Origin: Bacteroidota bacterium
GTDB taxonomy: Bacteria > Bacteroidota > Bacteroidia > JACPRZ01
DNA: 64,000 bases
Direction: 5' to 3'
NCBI GenBank assembly: GCA_016193485.1
Contig: JACPRZ010000028.1
Coordinates: 1 to 64,000, forward strand
The notes below the pieces were generated by a model. That model did not search any database, was not told the DNA's origin, and was given only the letters and a program-made list of their open reading frames with translations. Within the stretch, counting starts at the first letter, position 1. Each line of letters starts with the position of its first letter. This document shows positions 55,701-63,186 of the stretch, in pieces. Both the position numbers and the translations under genes were made by a program.

Positions 55701-58153
55701 TCTAATCCTGCACTTACAGTGGCTGCCAGGTTAATCGTCAGTACCATATTATCGGATGCTGCCAGGCAGGGACCTGCAGGATCGTTGGTGGTCAGGGTTA
55801 ACGTCACCGTTCCCGCAGAAATATCTCCGGCTGAAGGTGTATAAACAGCGCCAAGAAGTGTATTGTCATCAAAAGTACCGGTACCCGATGTACTCCATGT
55901 GGATGATGTTGCGCTACCCCCCCTTATGCCGGAAAGCGTGTATGAACTTCCTTCGCATATAGTTCCATCTACTCCCGCACTGGCAGTGGCTGCCTGGTCA
56001 ATAGTCAGCATCATATTATCCGTTACAGATAGGCAAGGTCCGGCAGGATCATCTGTTGTAATAGTTAATGTTACGGTACCTGAAGCAATGTCGCTTCCCG
56101 AAGGAGTATATGTTGCTCCAACCAAGGCGGGATTGTCAAAAGAACCTGTTCCGGAAGTTGTCCATGTGGAACTAGACGCCCCCCCCCCTATGCTGCCTGA
56201 AAGGGTGTACGTACTTCCCTGGCAAATGGCCGCATCAATGCCGGCACTGACGGTTGCTAACGGATTTACGAATACAGAAACGGTATCTTTTGGTGAAGGA
56301 CACCCGTTGACATCAGTAACGCTTAAATTGTAGGCGGTTGTACCCGTAGGAGAAGCGGTCGGATTCGCATCTGTTGCCGAACTTAATCCGGATGTCGGGT
56401 TCCAGGAATAGGTATAAGGAGGCGTGCCCCCTGTTGCAGAGGGAAAACCGCCATTGAGTATGGTGTTTCCACCATCACAAATTGACTGGTCTAAACCGGC
56501 TGAAGTTATTAATACGGTGGGTTCGGTTACAGTTGAAATTGCAGTAGTTGTACATCCCTTATTATCGGTTACTGTCACTGTGTAGGTACCTGCACACAAA
56601 GTGTTAATTGTCTGAGTTACTCCGCTATTACTCCAGTTATATGTATATGGCGCGGTGCCTCCCGAAGGCGATGTTGTTATTGAACCGGTGCATTGTCCAT
56701 TGCAGGATACATTGGTAACCGAATTAATTGTTATTAAAGCGGAAGGTTGAGTTACTGATGATGCCACATCAGTAGTACATCCGTTATTATCGGTTACCGT
56801 TACCGTATAGTTAGCGGCACACAAACTGTTTATTGTTTGGGTAACTCCACCACCGGTCCAGTTATAGGTATACGGTGGAATTCCGCCAGACGGATTTGTT
56901 GTGAGCGCACCATCGCATTGGCCATTACATGTCACATTTGCTACAGAGTTTGTCGTAACCAAAATTGATGGCTGCGTTACTGTTGCGTTGCTTGTGACAG
57001 TACATCCTTTATTATCTGTTACTGTTACTGTGTATGTACCAGTACATAAAGCATTAATTGTCTGTGTTACTCCGCTATTACTCCAGTTATAGGTATAGGG
57101 CGCGGTGCCGCCTGAAGGCGTTGCCGTAACACTGCCATTGCAAAGTCCGTTACAGGTAATATTTGTTTGACTCAATGAAACAGTTGGGTTTTGATTAACA
57201 GTAACCGTTGTACTAACGCAGGCGGTAGTATTACATACGCCTTCGGCACGCACATAATAAGTATTAGTGACAGCCGGACTTACAATAATGGATGGGCCAA
57301 CACCTTCCGGTATACCTCCGCATGAGCCCGAATACCACTTCCAGGCAGCCCCGCTTCCAAGCGCGCCACCGGAAACAGTAATTGTTGTTGAACTGCCGTT
57401 ACATAAAGTAGAAGGCGCTGCATTGGCGCTCGAAGGTGTTGAAGAATTCTGACAGTTTGCAGTAATAGATAAATCATCAACAGCAAGACCATGTTCGTCA
57501 TTAAAGTCATCATTATCAACCCAGCGGAACCAGATTTCATCACCTGCATTTACCGTAACCGTGAGTCCAAGTGGTCCAAAAAAAGCACGGTTTATCGCAT
57601 TATTCCCATCTCTCCAGCCGGTATCGGGGCAAGTTTGCGGGCTTGAAAAATCAAGCGGGTCTACATCTGTCCATGGTCCGGGATTTGTGATGGAATCAGC
57701 ATTAATCATATACTGAAAATCCAGCAATTGTGCTGCACTGTTTGCACACCTCCATTGTTCACCGGTATAAGCGATACCAAATGATACTATTTCAAACCCG
57801 GTATTATTCGCTATCCGGACACCGAAAGTAACCCATGCGGCAGGTGGTCCGGCAACAGATCCAAGCGCCCTATCGGAAGCCGGTGACAATCCAAAACTGA
57901 ATAATCCTTTCACCGGGCTCCAGCCGCTGTCGGCATCATAAGCATTATCCCACTCATTGGTGTACCAGCCGGCAAGGGTTGAATTATTAACCCATACCAA
58001 ATCTGCTCCGGAATTTCCGAGTGTATTAAAATTCTGGTTATAGGGAGTTCCGAAGGTTGTAATACTTACCTGTCCGTAGGATTGGAACATCAAAGTTCCT
58101 GATGCAACCAACAAGGAAGCAAACAACCGGATTAAAAATGTAAATGTTTTCAT
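49769..58153 (-). CDS. Giant mosaic adhesin, type A T9SS sorting domain
   Basis: A 2,794-residue secreted protein (signal peptide to about SYGQ). After an N-terminal domain (about 30-230) come, in order: one Ig-like WYSGSCGG unit (238-318); SprB repeats (about 324-620); four AG.D..IC.GS.YTLSG units (about 624-984), the product of a 178-residue dyad duplication; three more WYSG units (about 994-1240); a fifth related unit; SprB repeats; a putative-Ig (He_PIG-like) domain (about 1650-1730); two ICNGDSI units; a long SprB block (about 1838-2520); fibronectin-like sandwiches; and the C-terminal sorting domain (VYPNPANNHLVISFEG to RFIISR). Surface adhesion is likely. A -7-like box CAAATGTA (58206-58213) lies 52 bases before the ATG. 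Confidence 0.93.
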   Translation of the reverse strand: MKTFTFLIRLFASLLVASGTLMFQSYGQVSITTFGTPYNQNFNTLGNSGADLVWVNNSTLAGWYTNEWDNAYDADSGWSPVKGLFSFGLSPASDRALGSVAGPPAAWVTFGVRIANNTGFEIVSFGIAYTGEQWRCANSAAQLLDFQYMINADSITNPGPWTDVDPLDFSSPQTCPDTGWRDGNNAINRAFFGPLGLTVTVNAGDEIWFRWVDNDDFNDEHGLAVDDLSITANCQNSSTPSSANAAPSTLCNGSSTTITVSGGALGSGAAWKWYSGSCGGIPEGVGPSIIVSPAVTNTYYVRAEGVCNTTACVSTTVTVNQNPTVSLSQTNITCNGLCNGSVTATPSGGTAPYTYNWSNSGVTQTINALCTGTYTVTVTDNKGCTVTSNATVTQPSILVTTNSVANVTCNGQCDGALTTNPSGGIPPYTYNWTGGGVTQTINSLCAANYTVTVTDNNGCTTDVASSVTQPSALITINSVTNVSCNGQCTGSITTSPSGGTAPYTYNWSNSGVTQTINTLCAGTYTVTVTDNKGCTTTAISTVTEPTVLITSAGLDQSICDGGNTILNGGFPSATGGTPPYTYSWNPTSGLSSATDANPTASPTGTTAYNLSVTDVNGCPSPKDTVSVFVNPLATVSAGIDAAICQGSTYTLSGSIGGGASSSTWTTSGTGSFDNPALVGATYTPSGSDIASGTVTLTITTDDPAGPCLSVTDNMMLTIDQAATASAGVDGTICEGSSYTLSGIRGGSATSSTWSTSGTGTFDDNTLLGAVYTPSAGDISAGTVTLTLTTNDPAGPCLAASDNMVLTINLAATVSAGLDATICEGSIYPLSGTRGGGSSNSTWTTSGTGSFDNPALVGATYTPSGSDIASGTVTLTITTDDPAGPCLSVTDNMMLTIDPAATASAGVDGTICEGSSYTLSGTRGGSATSSTWSTSGSGTFDDNTLLGAVYTPSAGDISMGTVTLTITTNDPDGGGPCSAASDAMILTINSSSTAPTSATASINPTCGGSTTLSIIGGSLGTGAAWQWYSGTCGGTFIGSGTSLIVSPAVTTTYYSRAEGTCNTTTCVITTVTVNSYSTAATSVSAVPNPVCSGNSSTLNVIGGSLGTGANWQWYSGSCGGTFAGSGSALVVSPSSTTTYYVRAEGTCNTTTCVSVTVTVNTLSATPTGISASVNPVCLGGSTTLSVVGGSLGTGANWFWYSGSCGGTFEGNGPTLNISPAATKFYYVRAEGTCNSTSCGTSLTVTVDQPPTTSSAGPDQDLCNITSATLSGNTPGTGSGNWSVVSGTATIVTPSSPTSTVSGLIAGTSATLRWTISSGSCPLSTDDMVISIYDLPSANAGADAAVCSGNTFTTSGSIGGSASSSAWSSSGTGSFDNPVLLNATYTPSAGDIVAGSVSLALTTDDPAGPCLAGSDTMILTINPNPTVTTSKTDVLCNGGSDGTATASPSGGTSPYTYVWDDPAPAQSTPTATGLSAGTFNVTLTDANGCATTGSSIINEPAALVLTTGSVNSTCGNSDGQVNVNATGGISPYIYNWSSGCLTDTCTGLAAGSYTVTVTDANGCTVAGVSNVNNTGGPSVTITLITDVSCNGGINGSIDITPSGGTAPYTFIWSNSAFTEDITGLSAGVYTVTATDALGCNAISSATVTEPNILTVTSDISPQLCKGTSISNSATANGGTTPYSFSITAGALPTGILMSGLGAISGTPTTTGVYTFSFMATDGNGCIATDPRSVTVNPVYNTPVSATICNGDSIFTGGNYQNTAGTYYDTLQTINGCDSVIATTLTVNPATSTPASAAICSGDSIYLQGNYQTSAGTYYDTLSTINGCDSIIETTLTIQSITLSVSSSDATCYGCNDGSITANVNGGTTPYSYLWSNGATNSIAAAVGSGSYTVTVTDANSCSATATATVTEPPPVSVVATVTANNATCFGSCNGDATAAAAGGTPPYTYLWSTGGTANSVSGLCAGSYSVIVQDNSAGADTVSFAITEPTLLTATATATDVTSCGLQDGSTALTVAGGTTPYSFNWSNGAATEDLLNISGGYYYVVVTDANGCTVTNFANVTQPSALVLSATAADATACNASDGSVDLTVSGGAPPYSFLWSNGATTEDLTGVPSGNYSATVKDAVNCQGGISAVVNEPPAFTLSFTSAGVKCSQNCDGSILVTPVGGVAPFTYLWDDNLHQNTALATGLCAGNYSVLVNDANGCVVTGASSVTVPSPLALSITSTDATFCGGADGTASVTVTGGTPPYEFSWSNGSTANSTNNLPGGIHYVTVLDSNDCVAYGTVTVNDAGGPVISVGTVFNLNCAGVATGAIDISVSGGLPPYTYIWSNAHTTQDISALMDGVYDVQVTDATGCNATQSVTVTAPPVLTVSVTTVNATCGSTDGSASLNVSGGVTPYAYQWSVFSTSSTIIGLGAGSYGYTVTDANYCTRTGSAVVSDNGGPAVTVDSINHIGCGDSLTGAIYISVSGGTAPYNYLWSNGETTDDLINIAMGEYSLLVNDSNGCSSAFSDSVRQDPPQPDPICLVTVDSATGFNRIVWTKVGIKIAYYNVYRELGNSGNFVQIGTVSYADESSYLDTMSNPNAKSWRYKLGVVDSCGKESEFLAPMHKTMFLNIYQAGPGIVLVWDPYYGFYFTDIVIYRGTAPDSLFPLDTIPAGGNSYFDGNPPSSIQVYYLIAAIHPTGCTALKLKTYNSSKSNTASMMAPTRLQKPAAGSFGLLVYPNPANNHLVISFEGDVRGNRLLEIYDMRGDKLFSNPSTGTGKVELVVTDWQEGIYSILSRNESSVVTKRFIISR
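55200..56270 (-). repeat. 534-bp tandem duplication inside the giant adhesin
   Basis: Two copies of a 178-residue dyad lie head to tail: the word GCATATAGTT occurs at 55421 and 55955, exactly 534 bases apart, and 55425-55640 matches 55959-56174 with only a few mismatches. Each of the four half-units carries a G run of 7-10 on the coding strand (plus-strand C at 55382-55389, 55646-55654, 55917-55923, 56179-56188) encoding Arg/Gly-Gly. Confidence 0.85.
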
Positions 58154-58278
58154 AAAAGAAAAATTAAAAGGAGTTGTGGCGGATAAGAATAATTTCTGAA
58201 AGCGACAAATGTAATTATTATTTTTGAATAAAAAATTATTTGAGAAATAAAAAATGATCGGAAGATGACTTTTGTCAT

Positions 58279-59265
58279 TTATTCATTAACCCAATCTGCC
58301 ACTTCCCTTTCATTGATCAGGTTCATGCACTTAAAATGCCCCTTCGGGCAACGCCTGAATCCAAGTTTGGAACATGGGCGGCAGGGAAGATTGCGGATTT
58401 CGGATTTGTAATTGCGGATTATAAAGTCACCGTAATATGGATACATTCCAAATTCCGGAATAGTATTTCCCCAGATTGAAATGATTGGTTTTTTAAATGC
58501 GGCAGCAATGTGCATCAGTCCCGTATCGTGAGAAATTATTTTCTCCGCCTGTCTGATCAATGATGCGGTCTGGTTCAGCCAGTAAATGCCGCAACCGTTA
58601 AACACATGCTGTCCTGAATTTTTTACAATCTCATCTCCCCTGTCCCGGTCTTCCATTCCTCCCATCAGGATGACCGGTTTTGAAATTAACCGGCAGATCG
58701 CAATTATCTTTTCAACAGGCAACCGCTTGGTAGCATACTTCGCCCCGATTGCAAAACCAATAAAACCGTTCCTGTGGGTTTCAGGCAGCGATGTTATTTC
58801 AACATCATCTTCCTGTGGAATGAAATAATCTAATCCTTTTCCGTCATTTACAATACCGAATGATTTTACCGTTTCCAGGTAGCGATCTACAATATGCTTT
58901 TGTGGAAGGACATTTATTTTGAAATTAACCATAAGCCATTTCTGAATATTAATTTTATTGACTGAGAAGGAAAGCCGGCTAAGTTTCATTTTCAGCCGAG
59001 TGGAGCGCAGGTTATGGTGGAGGTCAATGATATAATCAAAATGCTCATCTTTCAACTCACGGATGACTTCAGCGGTGGTTTGCCGGACGGAATAAATTTT
59101 TGTAATGTAAGGGTTGGCTTTCAGCAGCGGCACAAATGGTTCCCTGGTAATGTAATGAATCTCGCAACCATCATGCACTTGTTCTTTAAGGCAGCGAATG
59201 ACAGGTGTGGTAAGGACGATATCGCCTATGGAACTGAAGCGGATGATGAGAAGTTTGGCAGGCAT
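58279..59265 (-). CDS. Glycosyltransferase family 9 (heptosyltransferase-like)
   Basis: A 328-residue GT-B enzyme. The opening LLIIRFSSIGDIVLTTPVIRCL, the middle YIIDLHHNLRSTR and the nucleotide-sugar region SHDTGLMHIAAAFKKPIISIWG are those of ADP-heptose:LPS heptosyltransferases. It would extend LPS core or a related surface glycan. It lies 16 bases downstream of the FAD-linked oxidase gene on the same strand, so both may be on one transcript. The C-terminus has a Cys cluster (LPCRPCSKLGFRRCPKGHFKC), which could bind a metal. Confidence 0.9.
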   Translation of the reverse strand: MPAKLLIIRFSSIGDIVLTTPVIRCLKEQVHDGCEIHYITREPFVPLLKANPYITKIYSVRQTTAEVIRELKDEHFDYIIDLHHNLRSTRLKMKLSRLSFSVNKINIQKWLMVNFKINVLPQKHIVDRYLETVKSFGIVNDGKGLDYFIPQEDDVEITSLPETHRNGFIGFAIGAKYATKRLPVEKIIAICRLISKPVILMGGMEDRDRGDEIVKNSGQHVFNGCGIYWLNQTASLIRQAEKIISHDTGLMHIAAAFKKPIISIWGNTIPEFGMYPYYGDFIIRNYKSEIRNLPCRPCSKLGFRRCPKGHFKCMNLINEREVADWVNE

Positions 59266-59281
59266 GGAAGATATTCAGATA

Positions 59282-60697
59282 TTAGGATAATGGAAGGTTG
59301 AAAATCTTCCCGGGATTCAGGATATTGTTAGGGTCAAAAGTCATTTTTATTTCTTTCATTATCCGCATCCTTGTTTCATCTATTGCAATCCTGAAATAGG
59401 GTTTCTGCACCCATCCTATGCCGTGCTCACCCGAAATAGTGCCTCCAAGTTGAACAACTAATTCAAATATTTCAGTTATTCCGGATGGAAGTTTATGCTG
59501 CCAGTCATAATCGGAAGTATCCCCTTTAACAATGTTGACATGAAGATTGCCATCTCCGGCATGGCCATAGCAAACGGATTGAAAACCGTATTTTTTTCCA
59601 ATCTCTTTAACCCTTTTCAGAAGTTCAGGCAACAGCGCTCTCGGCACAACGGTATCTTCTTCCTTATATATGGTTGTTCCTTTTACGGCAAGCCCCATGC
59701 ACTTTCTCACTTTCCATATTTTTTCCTTTTGTTCCGATGAATCGGCAAAGAGGATCTCACCGCACCTGTATTCTTCCATGATTTTTGCAGCCCTTTCGCA
59801 GTCCCGGAGCAAAGAATCCGGGTGGTTACCATCAACCTCTAAGATCAGAACGGCACCTGTTTCTTTTTCAATCTTAAGCGGTTCCTCGCCAAGATACCGG
59901 AAAGCATAATCAAAAGCATCGCGTTCGATAAACTCGCAGGCGGAAGGCGTAATCCCCCCCCTGAAAATGGCTGATACCGCATTGCAGGCATCTTCAGGAG
60001 AAGCAAAAGGAACAAACATCAGGTAATCATAAGCCGGATGAGGTATTAGTTTTACAACCGCTTTTGTAATTATGCCCAGCGTACCTTCGCTACCAATCAA
60101 CAAATGCGTAAGGTTATACCCGGTGGAGTTTTTAAGGACATTCGCTCCCGTCCAGATTATTTCACCGGTCGGCAATACGGCTTCAAGGTTCAGAACATAA
60201 TCCCTCGTCACACCATATTTTACCGCTTTGGGACCACCTGCATTTTCGGCTATATTGCCACCGATGAAGCAACTGCCCTTTGAAGCAGGGTCGGGAGGAT
60301 AAAATAATCCCTTTTCTTTAACTGCATTCTGAAAAACTTCGGTAATCACGCCCGGTTCAACGGTGGACTGAAGGTTTCTTTCGTCAATTTCAATTATCTT
60401 ATTAAACCGTTCCATTGAAAGAAGAACCCCCCCGCACACGGGTAACGCCCCACCGCTTAGCCCGGTGCCTGCACCGCGCGGGGTTACAGGTATCCGTTCT
60501 TTGTTGCATAATGATAATATTTCAGAAATTTCACCGGGTGTACGGGGTTTAACCACCGCTTCCGGGAAAAATTCAAGGTCTTCGGTTTCATCGCGGGAAT
60601 AAGTCCTCATGATTTCACTGTCTGTGAAAACGAAGGGAGCGCCAACAATCAGGGATAAATGATTGAGATGAGAGCCGGAAAGTTTTGAGAATTGCAT
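59282..60697 (-). CDS. FAD-linked oxidase, glycolate/D-lactate dehydrogenase type
   Basis: A 471-residue GlcD-like flavoenzyme of the VAO family. PRGAGTGLSGGALP and the FAD-binding segment (SCFIGGNIAENAGGPKAVKYG) precede the FAD_oxidase C-domain with CYGHAGDGNLHVN and SGEHGIG, containing the substrate histidines. Likely substrates are D-lactate, glycolate or 2-hydroxyglutarate; GlcE and GlcF partners are absent. G8 and G7 runs at 59954-59961 and 60427-60433 (plus-strand C) encode Gly-Gly. Confidence 0.92.
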   Translation of the reverse strand: MQFSKLSGSHLNHLSLIVGAPFVFTDSEIMRTYSRDETEDLEFFPEAVVKPRTPGEISEILSLCNKERIPVTPRGAGTGLSGGALPVCGGVLLSMERFNKIIEIDERNLQSTVEPGVITEVFQNAVKEKGLFYPPDPASKGSCFIGGNIAENAGGPKAVKYGVTRDYVLNLEAVLPTGEIIWTGANVLKNSTGYNLTHLLIGSEGTLGIITKAVVKLIPHPAYDYLMFVPFASPEDACNAVSAIFRGGITPSACEFIERDAFDYAFRYLGEEPLKIEKETGAVLILEVDGNHPDSLLRDCERAAKIMEEYRCGEILFADSSEQKEKIWKVRKCMGLAVKGTTIYKEEDTVVPRALLPELLKRVKEIGKKYGFQSVCYGHAGDGNLHVNIVKGDTSDYDWQHKLPSGITEIFELVVQLGGTISGEHGIGWVQKPYFRIAIDETRMRIMKEIKMTFDPNNILNPGKIFNLPLS

Positions 60698-61027
60698 TTA
60701 CCGTAAAATAATATTGAATTGATTCGTTGCAAATATCATGAAGTTTGTTTTACAGGATACATGATAAAACAAAGTCACACTTTCAATAGTTCGTGAAGAA
60801 TTTTTACAAAAAATCGGATTTCATGGTGTACCATGGTTATTTTGGAAAGTAGAGACGAGGCATGCCTCGTCTCTACTTTCCCATGAAAATCAAAATTTCA
60901 CAAAAAATTCACAAACTATTGACTTTAATAATACCTGATAATTAAAAGTACAAAGGTAAATTTATTTTACCGGGAGAACGGATTGCGTTATATTCTGCTT
61001 CAATGAGTAATTTTGTACCTTGAAAAA
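60698..61027. other. Intergenic region with a long inverted repeat and a perfect 38-bp palindrome
   Basis: The 330-base gap between divergent genes has no gene that I can support. At its centre, 60844-60881 is a perfect palindrome (arm GGAAAGTAGAGACGAGGCA). Around it, TCAATAGTTCGTGAA (60783-60797) and TTCACAAACTATTGA (60908-60922) pair with one mismatch, so 60783-60922 forms a nested 140-bp inverted repeat. TAATTTTG (61008-61015), with TTG at 60983-60985, is a candidate promoter for the lipoprotein gene. Confidence 0.8.
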
Positions 61028-62092
61028 ATGACGCCATTAAGAAAAATAACACTTTTTGTAATTGTTCCTGTTCTCTTTTCCTGCGGCAGGCCCTTCATGA
61101 AATTTGAAGCATTCACCCCCCCTCCCGAACCGGATTATTCAGTTGAAAGTTACTGGGCGGCACTTCCGTGGAAAAAAGACAGCGCTGATGCAATTCCCGA
61201 TAAAAACCTGCTCCGCGATAACCAGGAGAATGCAGCGGTTGATGTTTTTTTTATTCATCCCACCACTTATTTTTCCTCTCTCGGCTGGAATGGCGATCCG
61301 CGCAACCGGTGGCTGGAAAAACTGACCGATAAGACCACGATCCGCCACCAGGCAAGCGCATTTAACGGCTCGTGCAGGGTTTTTGCTCCACGATACCGGC
61401 AGGCAACAGTTTATTCCTTCCTCGATAATAAAGGCAACGGAAAAAAGGCGCTTGCGCTTGCATACAGCGATGTAAAAAAGGCGTTTCTCTTTTACCTTGA
61501 CCATTACCACAAAGAGAGTCCATTCATCATCGCCTCCCACAGCCAGGGTTCGTATCACGCGCGGATGCTCATACAGGAAATCATTGAACCGGACTCATCA
61601 CTGCGCAACCGCCTTATTGCCGCTTATCTTATAGGTGGTCCCGTTGTAAAAACCGATTTTAACACCATTCAGCCATGTGATTCGGCCCTTCAAACCGGTT
61701 GTTATATCCAGTGGAACTGTGTCGCATGGGGACTTGTTCCTCCCAAATTTACCAGGATCCTTAAAAATACTCCGTTGGGTCCCATGAGGGAACAGCCGCC
61801 TGTCTGCACTAATCCCCTTACATGGAAAACCGACACGGCTTTCGCACCTGCAAACCTTAACCTCGGAGGCACACCGGCATTTTTTAACCGCATTGACAGT
61901 GGCCTCACCTGTGCAAAATGTTCTCCGGGAGGTTTTTTATGGGTAAAACCGTCTTTCCGGAAAGGATACCCACTCATGGTAAGTTACCACTTGCTCGATT
62001 ACAACCTTTTTTATTTGAACATACGGGAAAATGTCCGTGAGCGTATTGATGCGTATTTGAGAAAAGATACCTTTGCCCCGCACTCCCGATAG
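61028..62092 (+). CDS. DUF3089 lipoprotein, alpha/beta-hydrolase-like
   Basis: About 354 residues from ATG 61028; I prefer it to a TTG five codons upstream because it opens a lipoprotein signal (MTPLRKITLFVIVPVLFSC, Cys 19). VDVFFIHPTTYF and IIASHSQGSYHARML, with Ser in the nucleophile elbow, are the DUF3089 pattern. It may be an envelope esterase or lipase; substrate unknown. The last residues (APHSR) and the stop codon are encoded by the left arm and start of the GC-rich hairpin at 62075-62126, so the native end has probably been replaced. C7 at 61116-61122 encodes the Pro run after the lipobox region. Confidence 0.85.
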   Translation: MTPLRKITLFVIVPVLFSCGRPFMKFEAFTPPPEPDYSVESYWAALPWKKDSADAIPDKNLLRDNQENAAVDVFFIHPTTYFSSLGWNGDPRNRWLEKLTDKTTIRHQASAFNGSCRVFAPRYRQATVYSFLDNKGNGKKALALAYSDVKKAFLFYLDHYHKESPFIIASHSQGSYHARMLIQEIIEPDSSLRNRLIAAYLIGGPVVKTDFNTIQPCDSALQTGCYIQWNCVAWGLVPPKFTRILKNTPLGPMREQPPVCTNPLTWKTDTAFAPANLNLGGTPAFFNRIDSGLTCAKCSPGGFLWVKPSFRKGYPLMVSYHLLDYNLFYLNIRENVRERIDAYLRKDTFAPHSR

Positions 62093-62126
62093 CCCCGATA
62101 GTTATCGGGGGGATTATGTGCGGGGC
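62075..62126. terminator. Nested GC-rich hairpin between DUF3089 gene and rlmN
   Basis: Outer arms GCCCCGCAC (62075-62083) and GTGCGGGGC (62118-62126); inner arms CCCCGATA and TATCGGGG (62093-62110). The left arm is inside the DUF3089 coding end and the right arm runs over a possible ATG at 62116. It may end the upstream transcript, though no long T-run follows. Confidence 0.7.
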
Positions 62127-62136
62127 TTTGCCAAAA

Positions 62137-63186
62137 ATGAATAACCCTCAAAATATCCGGTCACTTTCCGTAAATGACTTACGCGCCTGGTGTGAAACAA
62201 AAAAAGAAAAATCATTCCGCGCCAATCAGGTTTTTGAATGGTTATGGAAAAAAGGAGTTGCGTCAATTGATGAAATGTCAAACCTGCCTGTTTTGCTGCG
62301 AAATAATCTGAAAGAGGATTTTGAAATTCATTCCATCCGGATCGCCTCAAAACAGAAAAGCAGTGACGGGACGGTAAAATTCGGGTTTCTCCTCTATGAC
62401 AATAATCTCATTGAGGGTGTATTAATACCCGATGAGAACAGGTACACCGCTTGTATCTCTTCGCAGGCGGGATGCAGTTTGGATTGCAGGTTCTGCGCCA
62501 CCGGCAAACTCGGAAGAAAACGCAATCTTGAAACAGATGAAATTTACCTGCAGGCATTTTTAATCAATGAATACTGCTTATCAATTTTCAATTCCCGGCT
62601 TGATAATATTGTCCTGATGGGTATGGGAGAACCCCTGCTCAATTACAAAAATGTTATGGAAGCCATCAACATGATGACAGCGGAGTCAGGAATGGGATTT
62701 TCTCCAAGACGTATTACACTCTCAACAGCCGGCATTTCAAAAATGATTAGACAATTAGCCGATGATGGTGTGCGGTTTAACCTTGCTGTTTCGCTTCATT
62801 CCGTGATTGATGAAAAGCGCAGCGCCATCATGTCAATCAACGACACTAATAACCTGCAATCGCTGAAAGAAGCGATACAATATTTCCATAGTAAAACCGG
62901 TACCCGGATATTTTATGAATACTTACTCCTGAAGGATTTTAACGATTCGCATGAAGATGCGCGCGCATTTGCGGAATTCTGTAAAATTTCACCCTGTAAA
63001 ATAAACCTGATTGAATATAATCCCATAGAAAAAAGCCGCTATCATAAATCGGAAAAAAGAAGGGTAAAACGCTTTATACATTTCCTGAAAAAATGCAACC
63101 TGATTGTTCATTACCGGCAAAGCAGGGGGGGGGATATTGATGCGGCATGCGGACAGTTGGCGGGGAAAACGATGGAAATACAATAG
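62137..63186 (+). CDS. rlmN: 23S rRNA (adenine2503-C2)/tRNA methyltransferase RlmN
   Basis: About 349 residues from ATG 62137. I choose this over an ATG seven codons upstream because that one sits in the 3' arm of the GC-rich hairpin. The radical SAM motif CSLDCRFC (C113, C117, C120 in this numbering), GMGEPLLNY and RRITLSTAG are intact; the catalytic C-terminal Cys is in DIDAACGQLAG. RlmN methylates A2503 of 23S rRNA and A37 of some tRNAs. G9 at 63125-63133 encodes Arg-Gly-Gly close to the C-terminus. Confidence 0.94.
   Translation: MNNPQNIRSLSVNDLRAWCETKKEKSFRANQVFEWLWKKGVASIDEMSNLPVLLRNNLKEDFEIHSIRIASKQKSSDGTVKFGFLLYDNNLIEGVLIPDENRYTACISSQAGCSLDCRFCATGKLGRKRNLETDEIYLQAFLINEYCLSIFNSRLDNIVLMGMGEPLLNYKNVMEAINMMTAESGMGFSPRRITLSTAGISKMIRQLADDGVRFNLAVSLHSVIDEKRSAIMSINDTNNLQSLKEAIQYFHSKTGTRIFYEYLLLKDFNDSHEDARAFAEFCKISPCKINLIEYNPIEKSRYHKSEKRRVKRFIHFLKKCNLIVHYRQSRGGDIDAACGQLAGKTMEIQ

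Noticed and set aside
55329-56333. Long open frames on the plus strand (171 and 156 codons) opposite the giant adhesin
   Set aside because: They are antisense images of repeated coding sequence; they repeat with the same period, lack start context and resemble no protein.
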